From Cryptomeria japonica (taxonomy: Eukaryota; Streptophyta; Pinopsida; Cupressales; Cupressaceae), in NCBI RefSeq assembly GCF_030272615.1, contig NW_026729266.1, positions 1 through 64,000 of the forward strand: a stretch of DNA of 64,000 nucleotides. Reading direction: 5' to 3'. How positions within the stretch are numbered: position 1 is the stretch's first letter; each line of letters begins with the position of its first letter. The position numbers and the translations under genes are program-made. The notes under the pieces were generated by a model. It made no database searches. It saw only the letters and a program-made list of their open reading frames with translations, and had not been told where the DNA came from. Positions 12,040 to 22,977 of the stretch are shown here, one piece after another.

Positions 12040-12700
12040 CTATCAAACGCGTCACCTAAACATCAATCTTTATGAACGTCCCGAACAACATTGGGTGCAT
12101 AGCCTGCATGAGATGACATTTCTTCGAAGTATTTTCAAATAGTTCACCTGCCTTGTTTTATCCTTCCATATTTTGCATGCATGTTCGCGAGGAAATTTTA
12201 TTTGCTTGAAATTTTCTAAAGTCTTTGTAACAAATCATTTTGTGTATATCTTGGAAATAATTGAATTCCATATGTTGAAATTTCTTTAGAGGCGTTCAAT
12301 AAAACTATATAGAATCTTTACCCATGTCGATTGCATATGCTACAAAGTGTCTCTTTAAGGCATCATGTCAAACAATTCAAGTGCCTTATCCATGATTCTA
12401 TTTGGTATGAATCAAGCACCAAGAAAACAATGCACACAAACACCATAGTTTTAATCATGGGACTTGAATTTACAGATGTCAATTGCATAAACTTGAACGT
12501 GTCCAAAGCTTTTTCTAAATGTCCATTTTCCTATGAATCTTTTGGTCATGGTGTACCATGAGATGACATTCACTTTGATGTATTTTTTCAAACAATTCGA
12601 GTGTGTTGTCTATGCTACCACATCTCTTTGAAGCATTATGTCAAACAGTTTGCGTGCATTGTCAAATAGTTTCCTCCATCAATATATATTCACTCCCTCA
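12040..12700 (-). pseudogene. PPR-repeat protein fragment
   Basis: Minus-strand frames contain pieces of the 35-residue pentatricopeptide pattern: ARKLFDIMLQRDVV near 12.64 kb, NGHLEKALDTFKFMQL near 12.5 kb, KALELFDMMP near 12.38 kb and KAGELFENTSKK near 12.13 kb, each about where successive repeats should fall. Frameshifts and stops separate them, and no organelle targeting region or C-terminal DYW domain is seen. PPR proteins bind organellar RNA; this is a non-functional fragment, perhaps a retrotransposed copy. The motifs are short and degenerate, so the call is moderate. Confidence 0.6.
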
Positions 12701-12870
12701 TTCATCGCCTACCTGACCATGCTTTCTGTCTGCTAACCAAATATGGGGGATTGGTGTCGAGCCTTTGGTCCGAGTATCAATCTTTTCTCTAAACAAGGCA
12801 TGTTATGTTCAATGGGTGAGAGGCACTAGAGTTCAAATACTCTTAAGCATGCTTTCATTTCTCTTGGGAG

Positions 12871-13110
12871 AAAGGTTAGGAATGCTCCAAAATGGAGCAT
12901 TTCTAACCTTTACATGTAACTCATAAAGTGGGCCCACACAAGGTTAGAAAGGAAGGCTAGAGATGCTCCATTTTGGAGCAATCCTAACCTCTTTTGTGAG
13001 AGGTTATAATTGTGAGTTAGAGATGCTCCATTTTGGAGAAATCTTAACTTCTAATTTTGAGGTTATAAATTTGGGTTAGGAATGCTCCAAAATGAAACAT
13101 TTCTAACCTA
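12871..13110. repeat. Four tandem near-palindromic hairpins
   Basis: Four imperfect palindromes of 34-41 bp lie at about 12871-12911, 12954-12990, 13015-13048 and 13073-13110. The first has arms AAAGGTTAGGAATGCTCCA and its near-exact complement with one mismatch; the centre is AAAAT or TTTT. Start-to-start spacings are 83, 61 and 58 bp. Each arm joins GGTTAG and GCTCC motifs, so all could fold as stem-loops on either strand. Confidence 0.88.
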
Positions 13111-14960
13111 AATCTCTCAAAGGTTATGATTTGGACTTGTAGGAGCTGTTGACCACAAAGTGGGAAAAAGGGAAATAAAAATAATGGTGTTATAAATAAC
13201 TTTTCCCCCAAAATGATCACAATATAGAAACCAATTTAAAATATTAAATTATTCTTGAAAATTAATTTAAATATTTCCCATTAAAATTTAATACACAAAT
13301 TTAGGAAAAACGGCCATAACTTTTAAATGGTAAGGAGTTAGGCTCAAAAATTTGAAACATGCTTTCAAGGTAGGAAAATGAGCATATACTATTTTTTTAT
13401 CCTCATGAAAAAAACTAGGGTGAGGGATTTTAATTAATTTTAGAGCGAGGGACATCAAAACTTAGTACATGTTCACAGAGCGATTTCCCTCAATTCCTTG
13501 TAATTTTCAAAACTGATTCATTTTTCACATTTTGACCGACATATTTATGATTGACCACAATGTAGATTAAGAATGACAACCTTGGATCACATGCTCACTC
13601 ATTTTGGAGAGACGCATATTTGAGCCTTCGTATAGAATTAGGACCAATCCAAAGTTCAAATTTTGGGTATTTCAAATGTGGGGCAACAAAACTATAATTA
13701 TAACCCTAACTATAATTATAATCAAGCTATAATTATAATGAATGTATTTGGTAATTTTTGTATTTTATAAGTTAGTTCATTCGATCTTAAGAATAGTATC
13801 TATAAATATGTGTAATCTTAGTTGAATATTAGAGAATACATTTTTTAATATTGAATAATGAAATATCAATAATGCTAGAGAATATATTTTTAATTATTCA
13901 ATTAATATTAGTCCTTCACTCACTTGTCATGGTAGTTACATTGTAATGATAATTGCCAAGATTTTCACAATTAATTAATCAATTAATTAGTATCAAAATA
14001 TTTTCACCTAGTTTAAATAATAAAAACAAAATTTGTTTGGCATGGTAGTTACCTTGTAACATATATCAAATAAAACCAAAAGATTTATAGGACCAAAATT
14101 TTCATTATTCATCAAATTAATTATAATCAAATCATCTCCACAATATTATTATTGTATTTTAATTATTATATTGTGAATTTATTATAGCTATAGTATAATA
14201 TTATTGTATAAATTATATATATATAATATTATATTATTGATAATATTACTTTATTATCCAATTTTTTTATATTTTTAAATTGCATTAAGATAACTAAAAT
14301 AAATTAATTCATAGTCTTTTATATTGTATATCTATGTTTATTTATGTATATAAAGCTTTAAAAGATACCTATTCTGAAAAAATTTGAAAAGAAAATTTAA
14401 ACATTCTAAATAGTATTTTAATGTACTTAAATATTTGCCTAAAAAAATTCATTTAGGTAGTGGATATGTGAATAAGATGAAAATTATTTGAGCCAATTAG
14501 ATTAGAGAAAACAATTTATATAATTTAGAAACTTAAAAATCATGCATCTTAACAATTTATCATCAAAAGAAAAAATTCATAGTTCTAATTGGTAGAAAAG
14601 CTATTGAATAATAACAAGTTAACATAAATTGATTGCAGCTAATTGCAATAGTACCTACCTACTAATAATATTATTACATAATATAATACAATTTAACCTC
14701 TAATTCTAACTATATGATATAATAAATATCAATTTAATATAAAAACAAGTTCAGTTATGGTTATGTTTAACCATAAGTAAAAGTCGGTGTTAATTTACAT
14801 AAAACCTTAACCTTAAGTGAACATCAATTATAATTGAAACTTAAAATTAAACTCTTGAAACTAACTCTCACTCTAACCCTAACATTAATTTAACTCTAAT
14901 AATATAATAAGAATAATGATCTTATAAGTATAATATATGTATAGTCAATTAATGATACAA
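13111..14960. other. AT-rich spacer, no gene
   Basis: No coding signal on either strand. Two clusters of CTATAATTATA direct repeats lie at about 13690-13740, and TATATATAATATTATATTATTG runs occur near 14210. It resembles old intergenic or decayed repeat sequence. Confidence 0.6.
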
Positions 14961-14976
14961 CAATAATATAATATTA
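14961..14976. repeat. Left target-site duplication
   Basis: The 16 bases CAATAATATAATATTA match 15 of 16 bases at 16694-16709. They flank the compositionally distinct block between them. The local AT-richness raises the chance of coincidence. Confidence 0.55.
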
Positions 14977-16693
14977 AGGCCTAAAATGAGTGGAAGTGAG
15001 AGAGGTGGGAGAGGCAGGAGTGCTGGTTTGAGGGTTTCTTCTGGAGAGAAAGAAACCGAGTTTGAGGATGACGATGATGATGGCAAGGTTTGGTCTATTG
15101 TTCCCTTGGGTTTTATTGTCGTTGAAGTCTTTGTTCACCCCATTCAATGTTGGGTAGTTTTCGATGCCCTATTTACTATTCTGGGCTCTTTGTGTATCCC
15201 CTTGCTCACTCTTTCTTTATTGGACGTTGTTGTGGGTGTGGATGGGGACGAACGAGGAAGGGTGGGAGGTGTTGTGTGGGATGAAGCTATTGTGGGAATA
15301 GATAATGGATTTTGCCCCACTCTTTCGCCTTCCTTTCTTTTCTCTATTGTTATTTGCTAGGGTTGGAGACTTGCTATGGTATGGGGATGCATCGATCTAG
15401 GCTTGGCTTGGGCCCTTGGCTAGGTGTTGGTTTGGATGGTTCTCTTCGGCCTTTGTTTCGATCAGACCCTCGATTCCTATCTTGTTTCCTCTATGAAGAG
15501 AGTTTTTTCTGCTCTTCTTTAGTGGCTTCATTGTGCTTTGTCTGTCGTGGGAGATTCTCCTTTAGAGACTAAGACACTTATTCTGTGTTGGGTAGTGAGA
15601 GGTGTGTTTGGGCTAATGGTCTACTCTTCTCCTTGCCTTATTGAAGAGGCCCTTTCTCCTATTGAGGTGGAGTCTAGGTGTAGGGGAGTGGCTCGACTTC
15701 TGCCTATTGTGACTGGACTTTCCTGGCTATCGTCTGCATCCTTCCTTGTCCTATTGAGGTGGCAATTTCTCCTATGGAGGTGGAGAAAGGGGGTGAAGGA
15801 AATTTTCATGGTCTATTGTTCATGCCGCTGGTTGAGGTTGCCTATCATTTCTCTCATATTGTGCCTCACAGAAAGGTTTGGGATCCTTATCTGATCCTAA
15901 TCTCCTAGTCTGTTTTATGGGTTGAGGGAGCCAATCAAAACCCTCTTGATGTCTCTTGTTCTAGGTTTTGGGTTCCTTTTGAAAACCCTATTTCCCAAAT
16001 TGGTCTTTCTAGTTGTATTATTGAAGCCTGGGCTTTGGCTGATTGTGGGAGCCTTGTTAAACCCACACTCATGATTAAGGGTACCTAGATTAACGCTTTT
16101 GTCTTTGTTCCTTTCAGGTCATGTTGTCGGACCCTTGTTAAACCTACACTTAGGGTTGAGGGAGCCCAGAAAAACCCTATATTTTTAGGTTGTGGGAGCC
16201 TCTTAAAATCCACTTTTATGGTTGAGGGAGCCTAGAATAACCCTCACTTTTTTGCTTCTTTCTTGGATAGGCTGGATGCTGGCAGTTTTCAAGGGCCCAG
16301 TTTGGCCAGTTCGTGTTTTTGGTTAGGTTCAGGTCTTGTTGTTAGTAAGCTGGAGACTCTGTTATAGGTTAGGGAGCCTGGGAAAACCCTATTTTTTGGC
16401 TGGGGGTGCCAGATAAACCCTTTCTTTATGTTTTTTCAGATCTATAAGATGACTTAGATCTAGTGTTGTTTCTAGTCAGGTTTCCATTATCTATCTTTTG
16501 TGTTTGGTTGACGTTTGTTTTTCTTTGGTTGTTGTGTTTTGCAGCCTTTGATGCAACATGCTCCTATCTAACTCTGGCTTTGTTGTTGTTTAGCTTTGTT
16601 CGATCTATCTGCAGTGTCCTTTTGATGGTTTCAGATCCCTGAAAAATCTAAGGGTTTCAAGTCCCTTCAAAACCTGATTATCCTAATAAAAAG
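14977..16693 (+). mobile_element. Probable non-autonomous non-LTR retroelement insertion
   Basis: A block rich in G and T stands out sharply from AT-rich flanks on both sides. It is bounded by a 16-bp direct repeat with one mismatch and ends in CCTAATAAAAAG, an A-rich tail as expected for target-primed insertion. It encodes no reverse transcriptase or endonuclease. Three overlapping open frames at 14986-15360, 15312-15572 and 15538-15894 show no known domain and are probably incidental to the low adenine content. The second half carries repeated GGGAGCC…AACCCT units. A SINE-like or LINE-derived non-autonomous element is the best fit. Confidence 0.5.
15905..16430. repeat. Degenerate GGGAGCC-n-AAACCCT tandem motif
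   Basis: At least six loosely spaced copies of GGTTGAGGGAGCC followed within about 15 bases by AAACCCT occur, for example near 15922, 16048, 16150, 16190, 16222 and 16372. GGGTT and AACCC give each unit weak self-complementarity. They lie inside the probable non-LTR insertion. Confidence 0.65.
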
Positions 16694-16709
16694 CAATAAT
16701 AGAATATTA
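16694..16709. repeat. Right target-site duplication
   Basis: CAATAATAGAATATTA repeats the left copy at 14961 with one T-to-G difference and directly follows the A-rich tail of the insertion. Confidence 0.55.
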
Positions 16710-17719
16710 TAGTGATAAAATTAATAATATAATAGTGAGAATAATTTAATAGTAATATAAAAATAATAATATAATATTATAATAAAAAAAATATAATACT
16801 AATATAAATAAGAATATATAATATGCTAAAAAATATATAAAATTAAAATAATAATATAATATATTATAATATCAATACAAAAATATTATCATATTACTTA
16901 TTCTTTTTAAACTTCATCCTCAAACTACAATTATTTCAAAAAAACCATTCATAACAATAATTGAAAAAAATTTAAGATAGAAATTGAGACATTTAAATTT
17001 TAAAGTGATCTATATAATTTAAAATATTGGTACAAACAAAATTTCAAGATAAATATATAAAATGAGAAAAAATAAGATTCATGAAGGCATAAGGAACACC
17101 TGGTTTATGACATCAACCCAGGTTAATGTTGCTGAAATGATAATGATTTGCTAAGGTTTCATTTTTGGATTTATACAAGACCTAGTTTTGAAACTAATAT
17201 TTAGACAGAAGGTTCAACGAGCTTTTTCTTTAACAACATTTGATTTGCATTGGGATATATTTTTTTATCGTTAAGGATTTCATTTATTTTATTTGTAGTT
17301 AGATTAGATTGAGCCTTGGGATAAAGATTAGATAGCAAGGGTAAAAATTGGATAGCAACAAGAAACAAATATTTCTTTGAGCTAACTTTATCTAATTTTG
17401 TTGTTCTTCAATAACATGATGATTTATTTTCAAATATGTTTCAGGATTTAGCTGTGTAGAAGTTTTTGCATCAATGTTTTGAATCACACTTCATGATTCA
17501 TCATCAGGATGAGAGAGCTACAAGAGAAAAAAATGTGTAAAATTATAGACCAAGCTAGATAAAAAGGAAGAGAGAGGGGGAAGAGTGGCACAAAAAGTCA
17601 AATACAAAGAAAACAAGAAGAAACTAAAGATAAAGGAAAGAAAAGGAAAATAAAATAAATAAGGGAAAAGATAAATAAAAAATAAAACAAAAAAAGAAAG
17701 AAACAATATATATATGAAA

Positions 17720-17722
<3 letters not shown>
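16710..17722. other. AT-rich spacer, no gene
   Basis: ATAATATAATA-type low complexity dominates to about 16890. The rest has no codon-like pattern. A purine-rich stretch of AAGAAAA runs from 17520 to 17710 yields only low-complexity frames on the minus strand. Confidence 0.6.

Positions 17723-17770
<48 letters not shown>
17723..17770. repeat. (TG)24 microsatellite
   Basis: An uninterrupted alternating TG run of about 48 bases. Minus-strand frames across it encode only poly(His-Thr), which is not a gene. Confidence 0.97.
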
Positions 17771-17771
<1 letters not shown>

Positions 17772-17924
17772 TGTGATATTTATATGTATATGTATATGTA
17801 TATATTCAAACACAAATAAAATAATAAAAAATTAAGATGAATAAATATATAAACTTAAAACTAAGTACATATATATGGGTATGAATATATACGCGAATAT
17901 ATTCCTACTCATATACATGTATAA

Positions 17925-18095
17925 CTAGCTTACATATATTTGATCTTAATCAAATATATATATAATACACCGAGAGATATCCTTCTAGAGGCACCTATTA
18001 GAGTTCGAGGTACATGATAAAAATAGGCGCCTCGAGAAGGATATCTCTCAGTGTATTATATATATTTGATTAAAAAAAATATATATGTAAGCTAG
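17925..18095. mobile_element. Foldback (MITE-like) element, about 171 bp
   Basis: The first about 70 bases, starting CTAGCTTACATATAT and running through ATACACCGAGAGATATCC, are repeated in inverted form at the far end (GGATATCTCTCAGTGTAT … ATATATGTAAGCTAG). Only about 25 bases separate the arms. Small differences, such as a C/T and an A-run length change, show some age. TA is present on both flanks, fitting a TA-targeting MITE, but the AT-rich context makes that weak. Confidence 0.82.
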
Positions 18096-18504
18096 TAGCA
18101 GTCATGACACAACATGGGAAACAATACAAAGTTCAAAATAGAACTATATAATATTATATTATTAATGTTTGTTGCAATAATATGTAATATTATTATTGCA
18201 ATTATTATTATTATTTTCTATTTATTTGTGGAATAATATTATAGTATACTATTATTATTAATTTATATTGTTTTGATTATTATGATATTATTTTTATAAT
18301 TTATTGAAAATAATATTCATAATATAAATTTGAAATATTTTAAATGTATTATATTATTAATTTAAATTATTTTTAGTTATAATATTTTTTTTATAGTTTT
18401 ATTAGTAATATTATATTAATATAGCACTCGATAAGTATAATACTATTATATTCTTATTTTGAAACTGTAATATTGTTTTATAGTTATTAAGTGTATAATA
18501 TCAG
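18096..18504. other. AT-rich spacer, no gene
   Basis: Only ATAATATTATTA-type low-complexity sequence is seen between the foldback element and the telomere-like block. Confidence 0.6.
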
Positions 18505-19760
18505 GACTAGGGTTTAAATCTTGGTTAGAGGTAGGGTTAGGATTATTGTTAGGGGTGGGACTATAGTTATAGATAAGATTATGATCATGATAGAATAACA
18601 ATTATGATGGGCTTTAGGTGAAAATTATGGTTAGGGTTAGGACTAATATCATAGTCAAGTTTATGCTTAGGATTACAGTTAGGATTGGGGTAAGGGTTAG
18701 GATTGGGGTTAATCTTAATGATTGTAATTAGGGTTAAGGTTAAAGAGTATAATTATTAATTATAAATAAAATTAGGGTTAGGGTTAGAATTATAATTAGG
18801 ATTAGGGCTAAGGTTAAGTTTGCAATCAAAGATAGTACATGATGATAGCTATAAGAGTTAGGGTTTGCGTTGGGATTAGGGTTGGGGCTAGAATAGGGTT
18901 AGGGTTAGGGTTATAATTATAATTAGTGATTATAATAAAAATTAGGGTTAGGGTTTAGGCTATAGTTATAATTAGGTAGGGTTATAATTATGATTAGGGT
19001 TAGGGTTATAGTTAGGATTATAAGGTTATATACAATTAATAATTAGATATAAGGTTAGGTTAAAGATTATAATTAATAATTAGATATAAAGTTAGGTTTT
19101 GGGGATAACGTCAAGCATAGGTTGGATTTACAATCAAGGTTAACGTTAATATGGTTGAAGTTCAAAATAGGGTTTAAATAGTAATTACAATTAAGGTGAA
19201 TTTTAAGGTTAGGTTATTATAAGGGTTCAGTTACAGTTAGTGCTAGAGTTTAAGTATGGTTAGAATTAGGGTTGTTACTCAACTACATTATGGTTAGGGT
19301 TAAATTAGTAGTACATTTCAGTTAGGATTAGGGTTTGGGCTAGATTAGGGTTAAGATTAGAGTTCAATTAAGGTTAGGGTTAAGTCTAGGGCTAGGATTA
19401 AATTAGGGGTAGTATAAGTGTTAAGATTAGAATTATTATTACAGCTAATGATATAATTGCTTCAAGTGTTACGGTTACAATTAGTGTTGGGATTAGGATT
19501 AGGGCTAATCTTAGTGATTACAATTATTAATTGTAAATAAAATTAGGGTTAGGGTTAGGGTTATAATTATCATTAGGATTAGGATTAGGATTAGGATTAA
19601 GATTGCAATCAAAGATAGTACGTGATGATAGCTATAAGAGCTAGGGTTTGGGTTAGGATTAGGTTTCGAGATAGAAAAGGGTTAGGGTCAAGGTTAGAAT
19701 TGTAATTAAGGTTGGGTTTAGGTTTTGGTTTAGATATATAGTTAGGTTTAGGGTTAAATA
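18505..19760 (+). repeat. Degenerate interstitial telomere-like repeats
   Basis: About 1.25 kb is built from variants of TTAGGG (GGGTTAGGGTTAGGG at several places, with TTAGGATTAGGA, TTAGGGCTAGG and TTATAATTATAATTAGG derivatives). The usual plant unit TTTAGGG is rare. A larger block is duplicated inside: the sequence from AATAAAATTAGGG through TTGCAATCAAAGATAGTAC to GATAGCTATAAGAG occurs at about 18765-18855 and again at about 19540-19640. Confidence 0.85.
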
Positions 19761-20103
19761 TTATAATTATTAATTATGAATAATATTGAGGTTTTGATTA
19801 TGATAATGATTAATATTAAGGTTTTGATTATGGAAATTTCTATAATGTGAGTGGATAAAAATAAAACATTATATTTATTCAATTTATATTAGCATTATTA
19901 CAACAACAAATTTCAAGTTATTTGAATTTTGATTTTAGGATTAGTTAAAATGTGTAAAAATTGTAAAGATTTACAAAATATTAAACAATTAATATTAAAA
20001 ATGAAATTCTTATCTATTGTGAGAATTATTATTATTATATTCATGAGATTTATCAATACAACCATTTTTGAATCATTTGAAAATTAAATTTATTGGTGGA
20101 TAA
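19761..20103. other. AT-rich spacer, no gene
   Basis: A short pair of GATTAATATTAAGGTTTTGATTATG-like repeats lies at about 19785-19835. Nothing else is recognisable. Confidence 0.55.
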
Positions 20104-20283
20104 AATGCATAAAATAAACCATCGAACACTTAATAGTCATAGTAAAGTATGTAATAGTAATTGAGAAAAAATTGAACATAATTTATTAAAACATTTCATA
20201 GGCATTAAAGTGAATTCGAAGATAATTCATTAAGAAACTGAGTTTACAATCCAAAATTGATTGCAATCATAATAGTTACAAAA
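20104..20283. repeat. Direct repeat, copy 1 (about 180 bp)
   Basis: Sequence running from TAAAATGCATAAAATAAAC through GTAAAGTATGTAATAGTAAT to CATAATAGTTACAAAATTT recurs at 20908-21117 with scattered differences and one insertion of about 25 bases in the second copy. It brackets the small open frame at 20417-20782. Confidence 0.85.
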
Positions 20284-20416
20284 TTTAGTAGGCTCAATAA
20301 TTGTCCATTAGTTTTTACACATTCCCTAACAGCACATAGTTCTCAGTTGGGCCATTATCTAACAACTACATAAAACTTCAATATTTAAGAAGTATTAAAG
20401 ATTGGCCAAGAAGTAA

Positions 20417-20782
20417 CTAAATGAACAACACTTCATTGTAATGATGTAAATACATAACAAATTCTTCAATGATGAGGATGGTATTTCGACCCTTGTTCTC
20501 ATAATGATAGTGATATACTTCTTTTAAAGAATCTGGAAATTTTGGTGCTATTACGGAAACTTCCTTAACTTTTTTTGCAACATCTTCCATTTGCAATATT
20601 TCCAATTCTTCAACATCATCTATCATTAAGGCAGTATTTTCATATTCTTTGACAATTTTGTTGCAGTACTCTAAAATTGTTCTCGCACATTTGTCCATAT
20701 GGCTCTCAATGAATTCATTTAAATTCACAGATACATTTGGGCTTGCAGCAACAATTTCTGATGCATTTTCAGAAACATCCAT
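20417..20782 (-). CDS. Unrecognised 121-residue open frame
   Basis: An uninterrupted frame from ATG to stop, starting MDVSENASEIVAASPNVSVN. It is acidic and probably alpha-helical (IDDVEELEILQMEDVAKKVKEV) with a histidine/tyrosine-rich C-terminus (VYHYHYENKG, YLHHYNE). No signal peptide, membrane segment or known domain is evident. It sits on the same strand as the Helitron gene and between two copies of a 180-bp repeat, so it may be a captured host exon or an accessory frame. No close family is recognised and no promoter is visible; it may not be expressed. Confidence 0.35.
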   Translation of the reverse strand: MDVSENASEIVAASPNVSVNLNEFIESHMDKCARTILEYCNKIVKEYENTALMIDDVEELEILQMEDVAKKVKEVSVIAPKFPDSLKEVYHYHYENKGRNTILIIEEFVMYLHHYNEVLFI

Positions 20783-20907
20783 GTTTTGATTATTTGCTAA
20801 ATATAAATAACATGAAATGGAAGTTAGTATTTTAGAATTATGAGAATAAAAATATCCATAAATAGTTACAACATAATATTAAAAAATATTGACATTTAGT
20901 AATAAAA

Positions 20908-21117
20908 AATATGCATAAAATAAACAATTGAACACTTAATAGTCATAGTAAAGTATGTAATAGTAATTGAGGAAAATTTGAAAATAATTTATTAAAACAT
21001 TTCATAAGCATTAAAGCAAATTTGAACGTAATTCATTAAAAAATAGAGCTTACAATCCAAAATTTTAATTTTTATCACTCAATCCAAAATTGACTACAAT
21101 CATAATAGTTACAAAAT
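20908..21117. repeat. Direct repeat, copy 2 (about 210 bp)
   Basis: Second copy of the repeat at 20104-20283, with an extra AATTTTTATCACTCAATCCAA-like insertion before the shared TGACTACAATCATAATAGTT end. Confidence 0.85.
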
Positions 21118-21168
21118 TTTGTAGACTCTCATTTAGGAGTCGCTATCACTTTGTTTGATGGATTCCTC

Positions 21169-21475
21169 TCAATAATGGAGAGAATTTAAATGGTGTTTGA
21201 TAGGCTCAACAGTGGTTTGACCCTTCTTAGGTGGTTTCTCAAGGTCAGCTTTATTTTTGTTTCCAAGTTTCTTCCAAATGGATGCCTTTAATTTTGCTTT
21301 GCTAGCAGTTGTCGAAACATGTCTTTCTCTTCGAAGCCAATCAATTGCCTAAGCCATTGTCTTTGTATCTGAGGGAAATGAACAACATCTATAGTCATGG
21401 TCGAGCCAAAGTTTCCAAAAGTTAACCCATAAGGGGTTTCAAACTTTCTTCTGAGGTGTTCGTCGCAACCACACC
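21169..21475 (-). pseudogene. Unrecognised coding exon, probably captured by the Helitron
   Basis: A frame with coding character begins after a splice-acceptor-like CTTCACAG and runs about 101 codons to a TGA stop. It contains FWKLWLDHDYRCCSFPSD, AIDWLRRERHVSTTASKAKL and a lysine-rich IWKKLGNKNKADLEKPPKK. Two in-frame stops interrupt it: TGA where arginine (CGA) would be expected, and TAG where glutamine (CAG) would be. Both are single C-to-T changes. The family is not recognised. Its strand and position downstream of the Helitron helicase suggest the terminal exon of a captured host gene, now decayed. Confidence 0.45.
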
Positions 21476-21932
21476 CTGTGAAGTAGGATAGTTATGTTAA
21501 GTTTCTACTTTACTTTTTTAGTGGCGAGACTAAGGTTCAGTGTCAAACTTGGTAGCTCTAATAGCATATGTAACATCCCAAAACACTTAATGGAAATTAA
21601 AAGAACAACTGATATGTATTTTTAAGAAAATAGTTTTTAACTAATATTCATTTTTTTGTTAAAATAAATAAAAATAAAGAAATGCAGTAGTTTTCTAAAC
21701 TATTTAATAGGCATTGAATAAAAGTTGAACATGATGTATCACATAAACAAATAATATATGAACTCAATTTTCATTAAAGAAAAATCAAACAGAACATTTT
21801 GTATCAACCTCTAATGATTTATTTGATAATCATTAAAGAAAATTTTAACAAAACCATATTACATCAAATTTTCTTCTAAAAAAACCAATTTGTTTTCTTC
21901 ATCCATTAGCTTCCTATTTTCTTAAGGACTCT

Positions 21933-22393
21933 TTACATAAATATTTGTTGAAGGTCCCATTGTAGTTGTGTCCATTGTCCTCCGATCCACTCTTGAGCAG
22001 AGCGTAGGTCAGTCTTAGGATAAGCTTTCATAATACAAGTATCAGGAAAGTATATTTGAAAGAGCTCCTTCCAATCAAAAGGTGATATGAATTTGTTCAT
22101 AACAATACCCCTCCACTAACAATCAGTGTCAAGTGATTCTACTGCGAAGCCAGATGAGAGGTCGATGGACATCTGCTTGTATGGTGGAACGGGTCTCATA
22201 TTTTTCAAATATACTTCCTCCAGCAGTACCTCCCCATTTGAACCCTCAGTAATGAATTTTTCATATTGAAAAAAAATGTATTCTTGTCATGACTAACATT
22301 GCCAAATGCAATGACAGTTCCTTCAAACCATGCTCCTCTGAATCCCTCCTCTTCACTACAGACCTCCACATTCATTCCTACGCTTACCTCCAT
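21933..22393 (-). pseudogene. Tandem Agenet-domain protein fragment
   Basis: From ATG at 22393 the frame reads VGMNVEVCSEEEGFRGAWF then EGTVIAFG, the hallmark of a plant Agenet (Tudor-like) domain. After a one-base slip at a run of eight T, the next frame reads EVYLKNMRPVPP, the usual end of the first Agenet unit. A second unit follows (W-R-G, then IYFPDT, KAYPKTDLRSAQEWIGGQW), with one TAG where tryptophan is expected. Agenet proteins read histone marks or act in transport. The fragment lies on the Helitron coding strand and just downstream of its helicase, so gene capture is the likely origin. It is not functional as it stands. Confidence 0.72.
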
Positions 22394-22440
22394 TTTTTGA
22401 GAAAATATGACTAACCAATTTGAGTCCAAAAAAATCATGA

Positions 22441-22977
22441 TTACAGAAGTTACATAAGAGAAGCTTATGCATATAATGTATTAATTTTGATATATAATAT
22501 TAATTTTAAATCACTATGATTTCAAACATTCACATAGTTAAAGGTAAAGAAAATTAGTATTGTTAGCCAAAAAGTTTGTTCACATAGTTCAAGTTTTGAA
22601 AAACATATCCATATATAATGAGATATAACATTGTAAGAAATAAATTGTACCAATGTTGACTTCTAATGCAACTAAAAATGAGTCATAATAGAAACATAGT
22701 AAAGTTCAAAATTTTACAAATACAATAATAAATCATTAACATTGTAAGAAATAACTTGTACCATTTTTTACTAATTTTTCCTCTAGATTTTGAAAAACAT
22801 TTCTTAAAGATCAAAATAAGAAAGAACATTTTCCACAAAACAAATTTAGGAAAAAAATTATTTATCTGTAATTGAATCTTATTTGAAGAAAAATATATTG
22901 CATCAAATTATCTTCTAAAAATTTGAGTCTATTTTCTTCAGCTTTCTGCTTGGAAAGTTGTTTGCCATTTTTCATTT
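22441..22977. other. Spacer between helicase and Agenet fragment
   Basis: AT-rich with no gene. The motif TAACATTGTAAGAAATAA…TTGTACCA is present twice, near 22627 and 22738, as a direct repeat about 110 bp apart. Confidence 0.6.

Noticed and set aside
14986-15894. Three overlapping plus-strand open frames
   Set aside because: Local T/G-rich composition with few A bases keeps frames open. There is no shared domain, they overlap in different frames, and they lie in a probable non-autonomous insertion.
17518-17813. Minus-strand frames with poly(His-Thr) and Phe/Leu-rich stretches
   Set aside because: They arise from a (TG)24 microsatellite and a purine-rich tract; no domain and no conserved start.
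18505-19760. True chromosome end
   Set aside because: The repeats are degenerate, mixed with unique sequence and flanked on both sides by ordinary DNA, so they are interstitial.
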